The notes under the pieces are model-generated. The model had not been told where the DNA came from, did not search any database, and saw only the letters and a program-made list of their open reading frames with translations. 64,000 nucleotides of DNA from Paraburkholderia sp. ZP32-5. Lineage in GTDB: Bacteria; Pseudomonadota; Gammaproteobacteria; Burkholderiales; Burkholderiaceae. Made by a program: the position numbers and the translations under genes. Location of the stretch: the NCBI RefSeq assembly GCF_021390495.1, contig NZ_JAJEJP010000002.1:2108001-2172000 (forward strand). Direction: 5' to 3'. Shown here piece by piece: positions 35,000-44,401 of the stretch. Within the stretch, counting starts at the first letter, position 1. Every line of letters starts with the position of its first letter.

Positions 35000-36406
35000 T
35001 CAAACGCCCACCGACGGGTAGCAGAATGAATCGGTCGAGCAGTCGCCGCCTTCGAGCCGGATCTGGTGCGCGCGATAGCCTTCGGGAAACTCGACCCAGT
35101 AATCGTCGGCGAGCGTGAGGCCGCCGTTCGGATCGGCATGCGCCATCACTTGCGCGCCGGGCACGCCGTCCGGATAGAACTGGTCGTCCCACGTCGAATA
35201 CAGCGAGTTGGTCCAATAGACGCGCTTGCCGTCGCGGCTGATTTCCACCATTTGCGGGCCGCCCGCGAATGCATTGCCGTTGGGATGCGGCGTGCGCCGC
35301 ACGATTCCGCCGATATGCACGGAGCCCGCGAGCCTCGGCTTGCGCGGCTCGCTAACGTCGTACTGGCGCATCTCGCCGGTGCCCCAGCACGCGACATAGA
35401 GGAATTTGTCGTCGATGGAAAGATCGATGTCGGTAACGAGCGGCGGCACCGCGCCAAAGCCCTGCAGCAGCGGTGGAAGCTGATCGGCCGGCGCGGGTTC
35501 CGGCGCGATCGTCACGGTCTTTTCGATGTGGAACTGTCCGTTCTCGCGCCACCATGTCCAGATCGAGCCTTCGAGATTGGTCGTATCGACAACCACGCCG
35601 ATAAAACCATACTCGCGGCTCGGATCATGGGCCGGCCGCACTTCGAGTGCCATCTGATGATTCGCACCGAGGTCGAGTGTCTGCACGTTGCGGCGCCCGC
35701 GCAAATCCCAGAAGTGAATGCGATGGCCGTAGCGGTTCGCGAGCAGATCTTCGGGCACGATGCCGTTTTCGAATTGTGGCGGCAACGCCCATTCGCTCGA
35801 CACCATATAGTCGCGCGGCAGATTCCACCAGAAGTCGTAGTGCTTCTCCTGCAAACCGCGCTCGATCTCCCAGCGGCCGAGTACTTCGAAGCTCTGACAA
35901 TCCATGATGAAGATACCCGGAGGGCCGTCGGTACCATCCTTTCCCGCGCCGCCGAGCGTGCTCACGTAAATGCCTTCGGGTCCGCAGTGCACGGTGTGCG
36001 GGCGCGAATACCCGGTTTTGCGAAAGATCTCTTCCGGCTCGATGATCTTATGAATCTTCGCCTGGGTCGGATGCGGTTTCGTATCGACGATATAGATGCG
36101 CGAAGAGCGCATGCCCGGAATGATCAGATAGCGGCGTTCGAGAAACGCGTGGCCGGTCAACGGCGACAGCGCGGACGAACAGGCATTCCAGCCGAAATGA
36201 TGAAATTCGTCGCCCTTGTACGGCACTGGCACCGTGTGAACGACCTGGCTATAGGTCGGCGAACCGGGCTTCACGTCGATCACCGCGAGCGCATCGGGTT
36301 GCGATGAGTCGGGGCTCAGCAGCACCGTGTACGCGTACTCTTCCGCTGGCGCATCCATCGCGAGTTTCGGCGATGCATGAAAGGTAGGATCTGGACGCAT
36401 TCCCAT
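35000..36406 (-). CDS. Selenium-binding protein SBP56 / methanethiol oxidase
   Basis: This 468-residue beta-propeller protein is of the SBP56 family, whose bacterial members oxidise methanethiol to formaldehyde, hydrogen sulfide and hydrogen peroxide using copper. Landmarks are DEFHHFGWNACSSALSP with the conserved family cysteine, SRIYIVDTKPHPTQAKIHK, YSRPHTVHCGPEGIYVSTLG, SSEWALPPQFENGI and VTDIDLSIDDKFLYVACWGTG. No signal peptide is visible, unlike the periplasmic Hyphomicrobium enzyme, so it may be cytoplasmic. AAGGAG lies 9 nt before the ATG. Confidence 0.9.
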   Translation of the reverse strand: MGMRPDPTFHASPKLAMDAPAEEYAYTVLLSPDSSQPDALAVIDVKPGSPTYSQVVHTVPVPYKGDEFHHFGWNACSSALSPLTGHAFLERRYLIIPGMRSSRIYIVDTKPHPTQAKIHKIIEPEEIFRKTGYSRPHTVHCGPEGIYVSTLGGAGKDGTDGPPGIFIMDCQSFEVLGRWEIERGLQEKHYDFWWNLPRDYMVSSEWALPPQFENGIVPEDLLANRYGHRIHFWDLRGRRNVQTLDLGANHQMALEVRPAHDPSREYGFIGVVVDTTNLEGSIWTWWRENGQFHIEKTVTIAPEPAPADQLPPLLQGFGAVPPLVTDIDLSIDDKFLYVACWGTGEMRQYDVSEPRKPRLAGSVHIGGIVRRTPHPNGNAFAGGPQMVEISRDGKRVYWTNSLYSTWDDQFYPDGVPGAQVMAHADPNGGLTLADDYWVEFPEGYRAHQIRLEGGDCSTDSFCYPSVGV

Positions 36407-36733
36407 GGCAGAACTCTCCTTGTCGACTGATCGGCAGCCCGGAAGGTACGCATGCTCCGGCGCTTCCGGCGGGCGCTACGCGCTGTGCGCGATGCGATGC
36501 CCGGCGTGGCGCACCTGTAAGCGCCGTGTAGGTTTAGATTTGTAGTTCACGGTCGCGTCGGGGGCAACCAGAAATTTTCTCGCAACGAGAGAGCGATCAG
36601 CTAAACGATCCACTAAATATAGCGTTGCGAGCGTGGATGGCCCAACGAAGCAAATCCACTACGATTATCGGCCGCTACGATAAGCACGGTGCTTTAACAC
36701 CCGGTAGCGCGATAGCGCGTTACAGGTGGCCGC
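36407..36733. other. Intergenic region between FUSC and SBP56 genes
   Basis: About 327 bp. It must contain the promoter of the SBP56 gene and the 3' end region of the FUSC gene. A weak stem (GGCGC-N8-GCGCC near 36508) is visible. No gene, strong promoter or repeat was found. Confidence 0.35.
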
Positions 36734-37852
36734 TTACTTGCGCGCCGAGCCGGAATCCACAGCGCGCTCGGCGGCCTTCTCGCGCAACGGCATCACGAAT
36801 AGCGCGGTCACGACGCCGATGCCGACACCCAGCACCGTCTCCCACAAACGGGCGAACAATACCGGCAGCGAATGCTCGCCGCCTACCGCGAGCGTCACCA
36901 GCAGCGTAAAAGCAAACGCGCCGCAGGCGATGTCGTATCGTTCGGGCAGCGCCATCGCGTAGACGACCATCGCGATCGATGCAGCGCACCAGATCAACAA
37001 TGGCGCATGAGCGACGATCGGCAGGAAGCATAACGCGAGCGGCACGCCGATCAGCGTACCGATGACGCGGCGGCGCCCCCGTTCGAGCGTGCCCGCGGCG
37101 GTGCCGCTGACCACATAGACGCACGCGGTAATCGCCCACGCCGACTCGGTCATGCCGAACAGACCGTTCAGCACGACGATCGTCAACGCGGCGCTCGCCG
37201 CCTGCACGCCCATCACGAATTCGGCCGGATAACCGCGCGGCCCTGGTGCCGGTACACTTGCCAGCGCGGCCATCAACGCGGGCTTTTCCGCCGGTCCGCT
37301 GAGCAGGCGCGGCACCACGGCGGAGACGATCGCAATCAGCGCCGCCACGACAATGGCCTCCGTGTCGAGCACACTCAGCCTGCTCGTGTACGCGGTCAGC
37401 TCGCCGATATAGATCTGCGAACCGATGCCCGCACCCAGCACGCCATAGCGCTTCAGAGCGCCGACCGCAAACGCACCGCTGATCAGAATCCATTCGCCAC
37501 CGGCGTGACCCGTGGCTCCCACCTTCGGCACGCCCGGTGCCATCGGGGCAATTGATGCAAGCAAAGCGAACAGCGCCGCGCCGGCCGCGGCGGCCACGCA
37601 AAGCCACACCAGATCGCGGCTCGATTCGTAGCGCGTCGTGCGTGCTTCGGACACGCTTGCCCAGAGTGCGAAGCTGCCCGCCAGACCGCCCAGCGACACC
37701 GGTGCGGGCGCGATCGAAGCCAGATCGTGCAGCGTGCCCAACGCCACCGCAATGCCATAAGCGGTGACGAGACGCAGCCCCTTGATGCGTCGATGCGTGC
37801 CCGGATCGACCCGGTCGAACCAGTCCGCGACGAGCTTGAACGCATGATGCAT
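36734..37852 (-). CDS. FUSC family membrane protein (aromatic-acid exporter type)
   Basis: This 372-residue protein has two blocks of hydrophobic helices: LRLVTAYGIAVALGTLHDLA, CVAAAAGAALFALLASIAPM, then GVQAASAALTIVVLNGLFGM. RGRRRVIGTLIGVPLALCFL, the basic FUSC signature stretch, follows, and the tail is ETVLGVGIGVVTALFVMPLR. The family resembles AaeB/fusaric-acid exporters, inner-membrane efflux pumps for weak aromatic acids. No membrane-fusion partner is adjacent, so it may work alone. GAAGGG lies 5 nt before the ATG. Confidence 0.82.
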   Translation of the reverse strand: MHHAFKLVADWFDRVDPGTHRRIKGLRLVTAYGIAVALGTLHDLASIAPAPVSLGGLAGSFALWASVSEARTTRYESSRDLVWLCVAAAAGAALFALLASIAPMAPGVPKVGATGHAGGEWILISGAFAVGALKRYGVLGAGIGSQIYIGELTAYTSRLSVLDTEAIVVAALIAIVSAVVPRLLSGPAEKPALMAALASVPAPGPRGYPAEFVMGVQAASAALTIVVLNGLFGMTESAWAITACVYVVSGTAAGTLERGRRRVIGTLIGVPLALCFLPIVAHAPLLIWCAASIAMVVYAMALPERYDIACGAFAFTLLVTLAVGGEHSLPVLFARLWETVLGVGIGVVTALFVMPLREKAAERAVDSGSARK

Positions 37853-38330
37853 AGCGTGCCCTTCGTGTTGACAACCGCCGTATCACCGCAGAGATTACGC
37901 CGGATTTGCCATCGCATGTTCACGCTCACTGAACCTGCCCAACGCTTCAGGCCAGCTGCAGTAGGTACTCAGTGCGCAGTGAGCCTGAGTGCTGGCACTT
38001 CACCCAAGTCCGCATCGCGGCGCGCGAAGTACTTCCGCATCGAGAGGACATCATTAAACGAAGCTTGTGCCTACAACCGGTGCATTCACTCCGTGGCATG
38101 ACGAACGAAACAACACAGAAGCTCTGCACCACATATCGGGAAAGATCGGTGAATGTTGCGCTTCATCCGTAGCGCCAACGATTTTTTGCTTTTGCCAATA
38201 CTGCGCATAGGCGCTGCTGTCACGGCATCGAGCTGACATTGCATGAACCTGAACAGTGAGGCCATCACCGCGTCAGCTTCGCGCCATCTCCAATGCGTAT
38301 GCTTTGAACGATGAATAGTCAGGAACGCAA
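37853..38330. other. Divergent intergenic region between FUSC and sulfotransferase genes
   Basis: About 478 bp with no supported gene, RNA or repeat. Promoters for both flanking genes must be here; I see no confident motif. Confidence 0.35.
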
Positions 38331-39134
38331 ATGGACTCTTCTCCGCTTTTCATCGTCGGCTCTCCGCGCTCCGGAACGACCTTTCTGTGTTCCGTGCTGA
38401 ACGTGCATCCGCTGATCCAGCTGACCAACGAATGCCGGGTCTTTGCGTTGCTCAAACACACGCTGGAGGTGAGCGCCCATCGCCCCGACCTACTCGGCGT
38501 AGCCTGCCGCGAGCGCTTTTCCGGCTTCAGCCGGCGTACGCTCGGTCCGTGGGTCGAGCGTTTCTATCGCGAAGAGCTTGGCCTCACCGCGCCGATCTGG
38601 GGAGACAAGCACCCGCCTTACGCTGATCCCACGCTGCTGTCCGGCCGCACCGGCTCGCTCGGGCGCGAGCCGCACTCAGGATCGTGTCTGCGCCTGATAC
38701 GCGAGCTGCTGCCGCAGGCGCGCTTTATTCATATCCATCGCGATCCTCGTCAGGTTGCGAATTCGCTGTTGCACAAGCACTGGATCGGCTCGATCGAAGA
38801 TGGGATACGCGTGTGGGAACAGTATGTGAGCGAGATCATCGAGTTCTTCAATGAGATTCCGGCGCAGCATCGGCACACCGTTTCGTATCGCTCGCTGATC
38901 GAAGATCCCCATGCGACCGCGACAGGCATCGGCCGGTTTCTCGGCATCGGAGACGCGGCGCCGATCAGCGATTTTCTGGTGTCGCAGCGCTGTTGCCCAA
39001 CGCCATTCAGCGAACCGGTAACCGATATCGCCGATCTTTATCTGGTACCGGACGCTCCAGCGGGCGACGAAAAACTGCTCGCACTCGCCGGAACAGCGGC
39101 GACATATCTGGGCTATGCGGCGGCATACGCATAG
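38331..39134 (+). CDS. Sulfotransferase family protein
   Basis: This 267-residue PAPS-dependent sulfotransferase-like protein has the 5'-phosphosulfate loop FIVGSPRSGTTFLCSVLN at residues 7-24. The 3'-phosphate motif HIHRDPRQVANSLL lies near 134. A C-terminal region with YRSLIEDPHATATGI is typical of bacterial sulfotransf_3-like proteins. Its acceptor is unknown. It has no obvious operon partner, so its role cannot be inferred from context. AGGA lies upstream of ATG 38331. Confidence 0.88.
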   Translation: MDSSPLFIVGSPRSGTTFLCSVLNVHPLIQLTNECRVFALLKHTLEVSAHRPDLLGVACRERFSGFSRRTLGPWVERFYREELGLTAPIWGDKHPPYADPTLLSGRTGSLGREPHSGSCLRLIRELLPQARFIHIHRDPRQVANSLLHKHWIGSIEDGIRVWEQYVSEIIEFFNEIPAQHRHTVSYRSLIEDPHATATGIGRFLGIGDAAPISDFLVSQRCCPTPFSEPVTDIADLYLVPDAPAGDEKLLALAGTAATYLGYAAAYA

Positions 39135-39187
39135 CACGCCGCGCGCTTGCAAAGCACGCATTGCAACTGGAACAGAAAAGCCCGCGC

Positions 39188-40177
39188 TCAGAACGGCACG
39201 TCGCCTTCGATCGTCGTGCGATAAAGCTTGCGGCGCAGATGATCGGGCGTGCCGGCGGCGAGATGCATCAACGAGCGGTTATCCCAGAACACCATGTCGT
39301 GCGCGGCCCAGCGATGCCGGTACAGATGCTCGGGCCGCACGCTATGCGCGAACAGCTCCGCAAGCAACGCATGGCTTTCGTCTTCCGGCACACCGATCAC
39401 GCGCGTGGTGAAATGCTCGCCGACGAATAGTGCCTTGCGCCCGGTTTCCGGATGCGTGCGCACGATCGGATGCACGACCGGCTTCACCTGTGCGATCTGC
39501 TCGGCCGACAGATTCGGGCGCCACGGGCTGCGCTTCTGCAACTCCGCATATTTCGCCAGATAGGTGTGTTCCGCGGCGCGGCCTTCGACCGCGTTGCGCA
39601 AATGCGCGGGCAACGTGTCCCACGCGAGGTGCATGTTCGCGAACAGCGTATCGCCGCCCTCGGCGGGCAATTCCTGCGCATGCAGCAACGAACCCAAGCT
39701 CGGCTTTTCCTTGTAGGACAGATCGGAATGCCAGAAGTGACCGGCGTCACCGAGACCGATCGGCTGACCGCTTTCGACGATGTTCGACACCACTAGCACC
39801 TCGGGATAGCCAGGCAGCTGAAACTGATGCAACACGTGAATCTGCAATGGGCCGAAGCGGCGGCTGAACGCGATCTGTTGATCCGGCGTGATGCGCTGAT
39901 CGCGGAACACCAGCACGTGATAGTCGAGATGCGCGCGGTGGATGCGGGCAAAATCTTCGTCAGCGAGCGGCTGGCCGAGATCGAGGCCCAGCACTTCGGC
40001 ACCGAGCGGCGCGTCGAGCGCGCGAATCTCGATACGCTGCGTGGTATGAGCGCGGATAGCGGCGCTGGTCGCGGGGGTAGCGGGCGTGCCGCGCGTGGTG
40101 AATACGGTAGTCGTCACAGAGAACTCTTCGTCGGGACGGTTCGGCAGGCGCTCGATGGAATCCGGGTGGCTCTCCAT
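39188..40177 (-). CDS. TauD/TfdA family Fe(II)/2-oxoglutarate dioxygenase
   Basis: This enzyme has 329 residues. The N-terminal extension is Thr-rich, and the domain begins IEIRALDAPLGAEVLGLDLG. Iron ligands are HFWHSDLSY (His-X-Asp, about residue 150) and the distal His in DNRSLMHLA; the 2-oxoglutarate arginine lies in the C-terminal RRKLYRTTIEG. The substrate is unknown: the family covers taurine, alkyl sulfates, herbicides and amino-acid derivatives. It lies 130 bp downstream of an amino-acid ABC transporter on the same strand and may act on the imported compound. A start near 40117 is also possible. Confidence 0.85.
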   Translation of the reverse strand: MESHPDSIERLPNRPDEEFSVTTTVFTTRGTPATPATSAAIRAHTTQRIEIRALDAPLGAEVLGLDLGQPLADEDFARIHRAHLDYHVLVFRDQRITPDQQIAFSRRFGPLQIHVLHQFQLPGYPEVLVVSNIVESGQPIGLGDAGHFWHSDLSYKEKPSLGSLLHAQELPAEGGDTLFANMHLAWDTLPAHLRNAVEGRAAEHTYLAKYAELQKRSPWRPNLSAEQIAQVKPVVHPIVRTHPETGRKALFVGEHFTTRVIGVPEDESHALLAELFAHSVRPEHLYRHRWAAHDMVFWDNRSLMHLAAGTPDHLRRKLYRTTIEGDVPF

Positions 40178-40306
40178 TCAGAGAGCGCGATCAGTCAACG
40201 AATTTACCGGTGCCCACGCGCAATGCCAACGAAGCAAACGCTATACGGTTATCTACTGAAGTAATAAACGCGGCACGGCAATGCTCCGAGGGTTGTCACA
40301 CTGCTG

Positions 40307-41044
40307 TTACGCGCCGAACGGAAACGGCCATTTGATCTTCTTTGTGCGAGTCTCGACCGCGCGATCGGCACTTGCGCGATGCTTCAACAAACGCGTCGCG
40401 CCATATTGCAGCGACGAACAAAGCAGCAGATACACGACCCCGACGAACAGAAAAATCTGCACCGGGTACACCATCAGCCGGCTATTGATCTGATTCGCAA
40501 GAAACGTAAACTCGGGCACGCCGACGATATAAGCGAGCGACGTATCCTTGATCAGCGTCACCCATTGATTGACGAACGAAGGCGTCATAATCCGTAGCGC
40601 CTGCGGCAATTGCACGTATCGCAACGCCTGCCAGCGCGTCATGCCGAGCGACAACGCGGCCTGAGCCTGCGCGGCGCCCACCGCCGCTATGCCCGCCTGC
40701 ACCGAATGAGACAGGTACGCGCCGCCGATCAGCGCGAGCGCGCAAATCACGGTTGCGAGGCCGGGCACGTTCACGTGCAACAGCATCGGCATCAGGAAGA
40801 AAGTCCAGAAGATCAGCATCAGCACCGGAATCGCGCGAAAGAAGCCGATCACGGCGGTCAGCACCAGATGCGCGGCGCCGCGCGTGATCGACAATGCGAT
40901 TCCGCCCGCGAGGCCGATCGCCGCCGACAGCAACGCCGACGCGATCGACATCGCCACCGTCAACGCGGCGCCGCCGAGCGGTCCATTGGGAAAAGTGCCG
41001 AGCAGCAGATAACGAAGCGACGGCAGCCATTCGAACGCGCTCAT
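40307..41044 (-). CDS. Polar amino-acid ABC transporter permease (GltK type)
   Basis: This 245-residue inner-membrane permease of the HisM/GltK class has about five helices. The EAA-loop region is AQAALSLGMTRWQALRYVQL, followed by QALRIMTPSFVNQWVTLIKD. It begins with ATG overlapping the stop of the preceding permease (ATGA, 41041-41044). It works as a heterodimer with that permease. The transported compound is inferred to be a polar amino acid or guanidino acid from the neighbours. Confidence 0.9.
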   Translation of the reverse strand: MSAFEWLPSLRYLLLGTFPNGPLGGAALTVAMSIASALLSAAIGLAGGIALSITRGAAHLVLTAVIGFFRAIPVLMLIFWTFFLMPMLLHVNVPGLATVICALALIGGAYLSHSVQAGIAAVGAAQAQAALSLGMTRWQALRYVQLPQALRIMTPSFVNQWVTLIKDTSLAYIVGVPEFTFLANQINSRLMVYPVQIFLFVGVVYLLLCSSLQYGATRLLKHRASADRAVETRTKKIKWPFPFGA

Positions 41045-41772
41045 CGCTGCCCCGCCTGCCAGACCCGCGCGCTATTGCGCGTGTAGACCGCCAGCGCCGC
41101 TTCGATCAACGCGATGATCGCGATATAGAGCACGGTCGCCGCACCGAATGCCTGAAATGTCTTGAACGTCTCGGTATCCACCTGGCGCGATACGTACGAC
41201 AGCTCGGCGAAACCGATCGTCATCGCCAGCGAAGAGTTCTTCACGAGATTCATATACTGCCCCGCCAGCGGCGGCGTGGCGATACGAATCGCCTGCGGCA
41301 GGATCACATAACGGAATGCGGCGAGCGGCGTCAGACCCAATGCCGCGGCGGCCTGATGCTGCGCGCTCCTGACGCCGCGCATGCCCGCGCGAAATTCCTC
41401 GCCGACAAACGCGGTCGCATAGCAGGTGAGTCCTACCCACGCGGCGACGAATTCGAACGGCGGCCACGCAATGCTCCAGCGCCCCAGCAAGATTGCGTGA
41501 GATGCATTGAGCCATTCCATCCACGGCTGCGGCAACAGCGTCGCGGCGCCGAAATACCAGAACAGTAGTTGCACGAGCAACGGCGAATTGCGAAATGCCA
41601 GCACATACAGCGCCGCGATTCGCGCGAGCGCGCCATTGCGTGCATTACGCGCGAGCGCCAGCACGAAGCCGGCGAATGTCGCCGCGATACCCGCGCACGC
41701 CGATAACACCAGTGTCAACAGAAAGCCGTGCGCGATCCATCCGAGGTACTTCGGTTCCAGCCAGCCGTTCAT
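41041..41772 (-). CDS. Polar amino-acid ABC transporter permease (GltJ type)
   Basis: This 243-residue permease has the EAA loop HQAAAALGLTPLAAFRYVIL followed by PQAIRIATPPLAGQYMNLVK. Helices such as HGFLLTLVLSACAGIAATFA precede it. AAGGA lies 5 nt before ATG 41772. It is coupled to the downstream permease by a 4-bp overlap and follows the binding-protein gene by about 100 bp, the usual GltIJK order. Confidence 0.9.
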   Translation of the reverse strand: MNGWLEPKYLGWIAHGFLLTLVLSACAGIAATFAGFVLALARNARNGALARIAALYVLAFRNSPLLVQLLFWYFGAATLLPQPWMEWLNASHAILLGRWSIAWPPFEFVAAWVGLTCYATAFVGEEFRAGMRGVRSAQHQAAAALGLTPLAAFRYVILPQAIRIATPPLAGQYMNLVKNSSLAMTIGFAELSYVSRQVDTETFKTFQAFGAATVLYIAIIALIEAALAVYTRNSARVWQAGQR

Positions 41773-41872
41773 GCGGTCCTTCTGTGCTTCCGGTCAGATG
41801 CGTGGGTTGCTCGATACGAGCGGCCCGCGATGTCGACACGGCAGGCCGCTTTGCTTATGGACATGTGTCGAC

Positions 41873-42691
41873 TCAGCTCTTCTGCGGATCGCCGATCTTG
41901 AACAGACGCGGCAGCGGCGCGCGGCTCGACGGCCCGAACCAGTGGTCGTAGATCTTCGTGGCGGTGCCGTCCGCTTCGAGACCCTTCAGCGTATCGTCGA
42001 CCACGTTCAGCAGACGCGTTTCGCCTTTCGGGACGCCGACGCCCTCATAGTCGTTGGAAATCGTGAACGGCGCGATCTCGTAGTTCGCCTTGTCGGGTAC
42101 GTTGGCGAGCAGCGCGACGAGTTTCGGGCCGTCCTGCGTGATCGCCTGCACGTTACCGGCACGCAACGCGGCGAATGCGAACGGCGTGTCGTCATAGGCG
42201 ACGATCGTGGCGCCCGGGAATTGCGCGCGCACCTGCTGCTCGTTGGTCGTGCCCTTGTCGGCGCCCACGCGCAGGCTGTTCAGTTGCTGCGGCGCCTTCA
42301 GCACGCCCTTCTTCGCGATGAACTGCGTGCCCGATGCGAAATACGGCGTGCTGAAATCGACTTCCTTCTTACGTTCGTCGGTAATCGTGAAGTTGGCGAA
42401 CACGAGATCGACCTTGCCCGACTTCAGAAACGCGATGCGGTTTGCCGGGTTCGTCGGCTGGATTTCGAGCTTCACGCCCAGCTTGCCGGCGACCGCACGC
42501 GCATAGTCGACGTCGAGCCCGACGATCTGATTGCTGGTCGGATCGACGAAGCCGAACGGCGCGTTGCTGTCGAACGTGGCGACGCGCAGCACGCCTGCTT
42601 TTTTGATGTCATCGAGACGGTCGGCGTGCGCGACGCCGCTAAGCGCGAACAGCAGCCCCATGACTGCCGCGCCGGCATAGTTGATCTTCAT
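41873..42691 (-). CDS. Periplasmic polar amino-acid binding protein of ABC transporter
   Basis: This 272-residue protein has a signal peptide (MKINYAGAAVMGLLFALSGV, cleavage near AHA-DR) and a PBPb fold. Landmarks are KKAGVLRVATFDSNAPFGFV, IVGLDVDYARAVAGKLGVK, PANRIAFLKSGKVDLVFANF and TITDERKKEVDFSTPYF. The acidic DERKKEVDFSTPY segment is typical of glutamate/aspartate- and other polar-amino-acid binding proteins. The ligand cannot be read from sequence. ATG 42691 has AAAAGGCG upstream. The ATPase of the system lies 2.7 kb away, behind three unrelated genes. Confidence 0.9.
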   Translation of the reverse strand: MKINYAGAAVMGLLFALSGVAHADRLDDIKKAGVLRVATFDSNAPFGFVDPTSNQIVGLDVDYARAVAGKLGVKLEIQPTNPANRIAFLKSGKVDLVFANFTITDERKKEVDFSTPYFASGTQFIAKKGVLKAPQQLNSLRVGADKGTTNEQQVRAQFPGATIVAYDDTPFAFAALRAGNVQAITQDGPKLVALLANVPDKANYEIAPFTISNDYEGVGVPKGETRLLNVVDDTLKGLEADGTATKIYDHWFGPSSRAPLPRLFKIGDPQKS

Positions 42692-42872
42692 GATTGCGCC
42701 TTTTTTATCGAATGTTTTGCGCGACTGCGTGCGCCGCATGGTCGATGCGGGCGGCGTTCATTCGCGACTACGAGGCGCGACTTTAGCAACGCGCGGCGCG
42801 GCGGCGAACCAACAAATCGTCAGGAGCTAAGCGGCAAAGCTGATATGTGGCGAGTGGGCGCGCGGGGTGGGA

Positions 42873-43325
42873 TCAGCCGCCACGCTCAGTCGAGCGGCGC
42901 GCCTCGATGAAGGCCTCGACATAGCGCAGCGCCTGCTCGCACTGCTCGGCCGTCAGCGCGTGGATGTTGGGCGGCAAAGGATCGAAGCCCAGTTCGGTCG
43001 ACACCCAGCGGATCGCCTTGGCACGAGCCTCGAACGCATTGACGCCGTCGCGGCGCACCTTGCCGGCGACCAGCGGTTCCAGCGCATCGTGCAGGCGGCT
43101 TTTCGCGTCACGTAACGCGGCATTCGCGAGACGGCCGAGCGGCACGTTGCGTCTGCTGCGCGCATGGACGCCGATCCATGCCTGACACGCAGTGCAAATC
43201 CATAGCGGGCCCTGATCCTTGCGGTAAGGATAGGATTCGTCGCCGTACCGCGCGAGCGATGCACGCGCGCCGCAGTAGTCGCACAACGGCTGCGGCAATG
43301 CCTGAACCGGCTTGCCTACGCGCAT
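42873..43325 (-). CDS. Zinc-finger domain protein (DUF3268-like)
   Basis: This small protein has about 150 residues. A four-cysteine zinc site is visible as CDYCGARASL and WICTACQAWIGVHARSRRN, about residues 15-55. PLGRLANAALRDAKSRLHDA and a helical C-terminus follow. This is the pattern of a widely distributed zinc-finger-containing domain of unknown function. ATG 43325 was chosen over TTG 43391; no strong ribosome site is visible for either. It lies between the binding-protein gene and the DJ-1-like gene. Confidence 0.75.
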   Translation of the reverse strand: MRVGKPVQALPQPLCDYCGARASLARYGDESYPYRKDQGPLWICTACQAWIGVHARSRRNVPLGRLANAALRDAKSRLHDALEPLVAGKVRRDGVNAFEARAKAIRWVSTELGFDPLPPNIHALTAEQCEQALRYVEAFIEARRSTERGG

Positions 43326-43577
43326 CGGCGTTGCTCGTGGGCGGATGGGAGGTGAGTCATCGTTCGAGTCTGACTGGCGAAGGGGTAACAACCAGGCAGT
43401 TTAATCGAATGCTTGCGCCGAGATGAAAATGCAACACGTGCATTCGTCACTCGGTCAATGCGTGGACGTACATGCGCGACGCTCATCGCCTCGCTCGGCA
43501 CACCGCTCGCCATTTAGCCCGGCACGACCGGCGCCAGCCGTTCAGCGCCGGCCCGGCAACTGCGGACACGCAGTACG

Positions 43578-44261
43578 TCATCGATTAGCAACGATCTCCG
43601 CCACAACGCGCCTGCGGCGCGCGAATCCCTCCGCGGACCGTTGCCTGACCGTTTCCACCACCGCTCGCGGCGCGACATCCGGATCGCCGGCATCGAACGG
43701 CGGAGCCGGCGCATATTCGAGTTCGAGCTGGATAGCCTGCGCCTCGTCCGCGCCGGCCAATTCGGCCGCGACGGTCAAACCGAAATCGATGCCCGCCGTT
43801 ACGCCGCCGCCCGTAATCAGATTGCCGTCGCGCACCACTCGCGCGCGCGTCGGAATCGCGCCGAGCGGCTCCAGCAGCGAGTGGAATGCCCAATGCGTGG
43901 TCGCGCGCCGCCCTTGCAGCAATCCGGCGGCACCGAGCAGCAACGCGCCCGTGCAAACCGACGTCACATAGCGCGCGCTCGCAGCCTGCTTGCGCACGAA
44001 CTCGATCGTTGACTCGTCCTGCAGCAGATCGGTTACGCCGCTGCCGCCAGGCACGCAGATGACATCGAGCGGCGGACAGCTTTCATACGTGACGTCGGGT
44101 GTCAGCACGAGTCCGCTACTGGACACGACGGGTTCGCGCGTTTTCCAGATCAGATGCGTGGTAGCGCCCGGCAACGAAGCGAACACGTCATGCGGGCCAG
44201 TCAGATCGAGTTGCTGTACCTGAGGGAACACCAGAAAGCCGATTTGCAGTGCCATGGGCAT
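43578..44261 (-). CDS. DJ-1/PfpI family protein (isonitrile-hydratase-like)
   Basis: This 227-residue alpha/beta-hydrolase-like GATase fold protein has QIGFLVFPQVQQLDLTGPHDVFA, the nucleophile cysteine in TSVCTGALLLGAAGLL, and ATTHWAFHSLLEPLG. Aspartate-rich DLTGPHD near the N-terminus fits isonitrile hydratase InhA-type proteins and the DJ-1 halves of GlxA regulators. ATG 44261 (or 44255) follows AAGG. It is divergent from the GlxA regulator, a common pairing. The substrate is unknown. Confidence 0.82.
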   Translation of the reverse strand: MPMALQIGFLVFPQVQQLDLTGPHDVFASLPGATTHLIWKTREPVVSSSGLVLTPDVTYESCPPLDVICVPGGSGVTDLLQDESTIEFVRKQAASARYVTSVCTGALLLGAAGLLQGRRATTHWAFHSLLEPLGAIPTRARVVRDGNLITGGGVTAGIDFGLTVAAELAGADEAQAIQLELEYAPAPPFDAGDPDVAPRAVVETVRQRSAEGFARRRRVVAEIVANR

Positions 44262-44401
44262 ACCTTGTCGAATGAGAAACCGATTGACACCCGCGACGGA
44301 TTTCGCAAGTGGACGAATCCATTCTAGGCAGGTAGTCTTTGGCGGTACTGCCAATTGCCCCTTGTTTTCTGCCACCCACCAATCACACCGTTTTTATCGT
44401 C

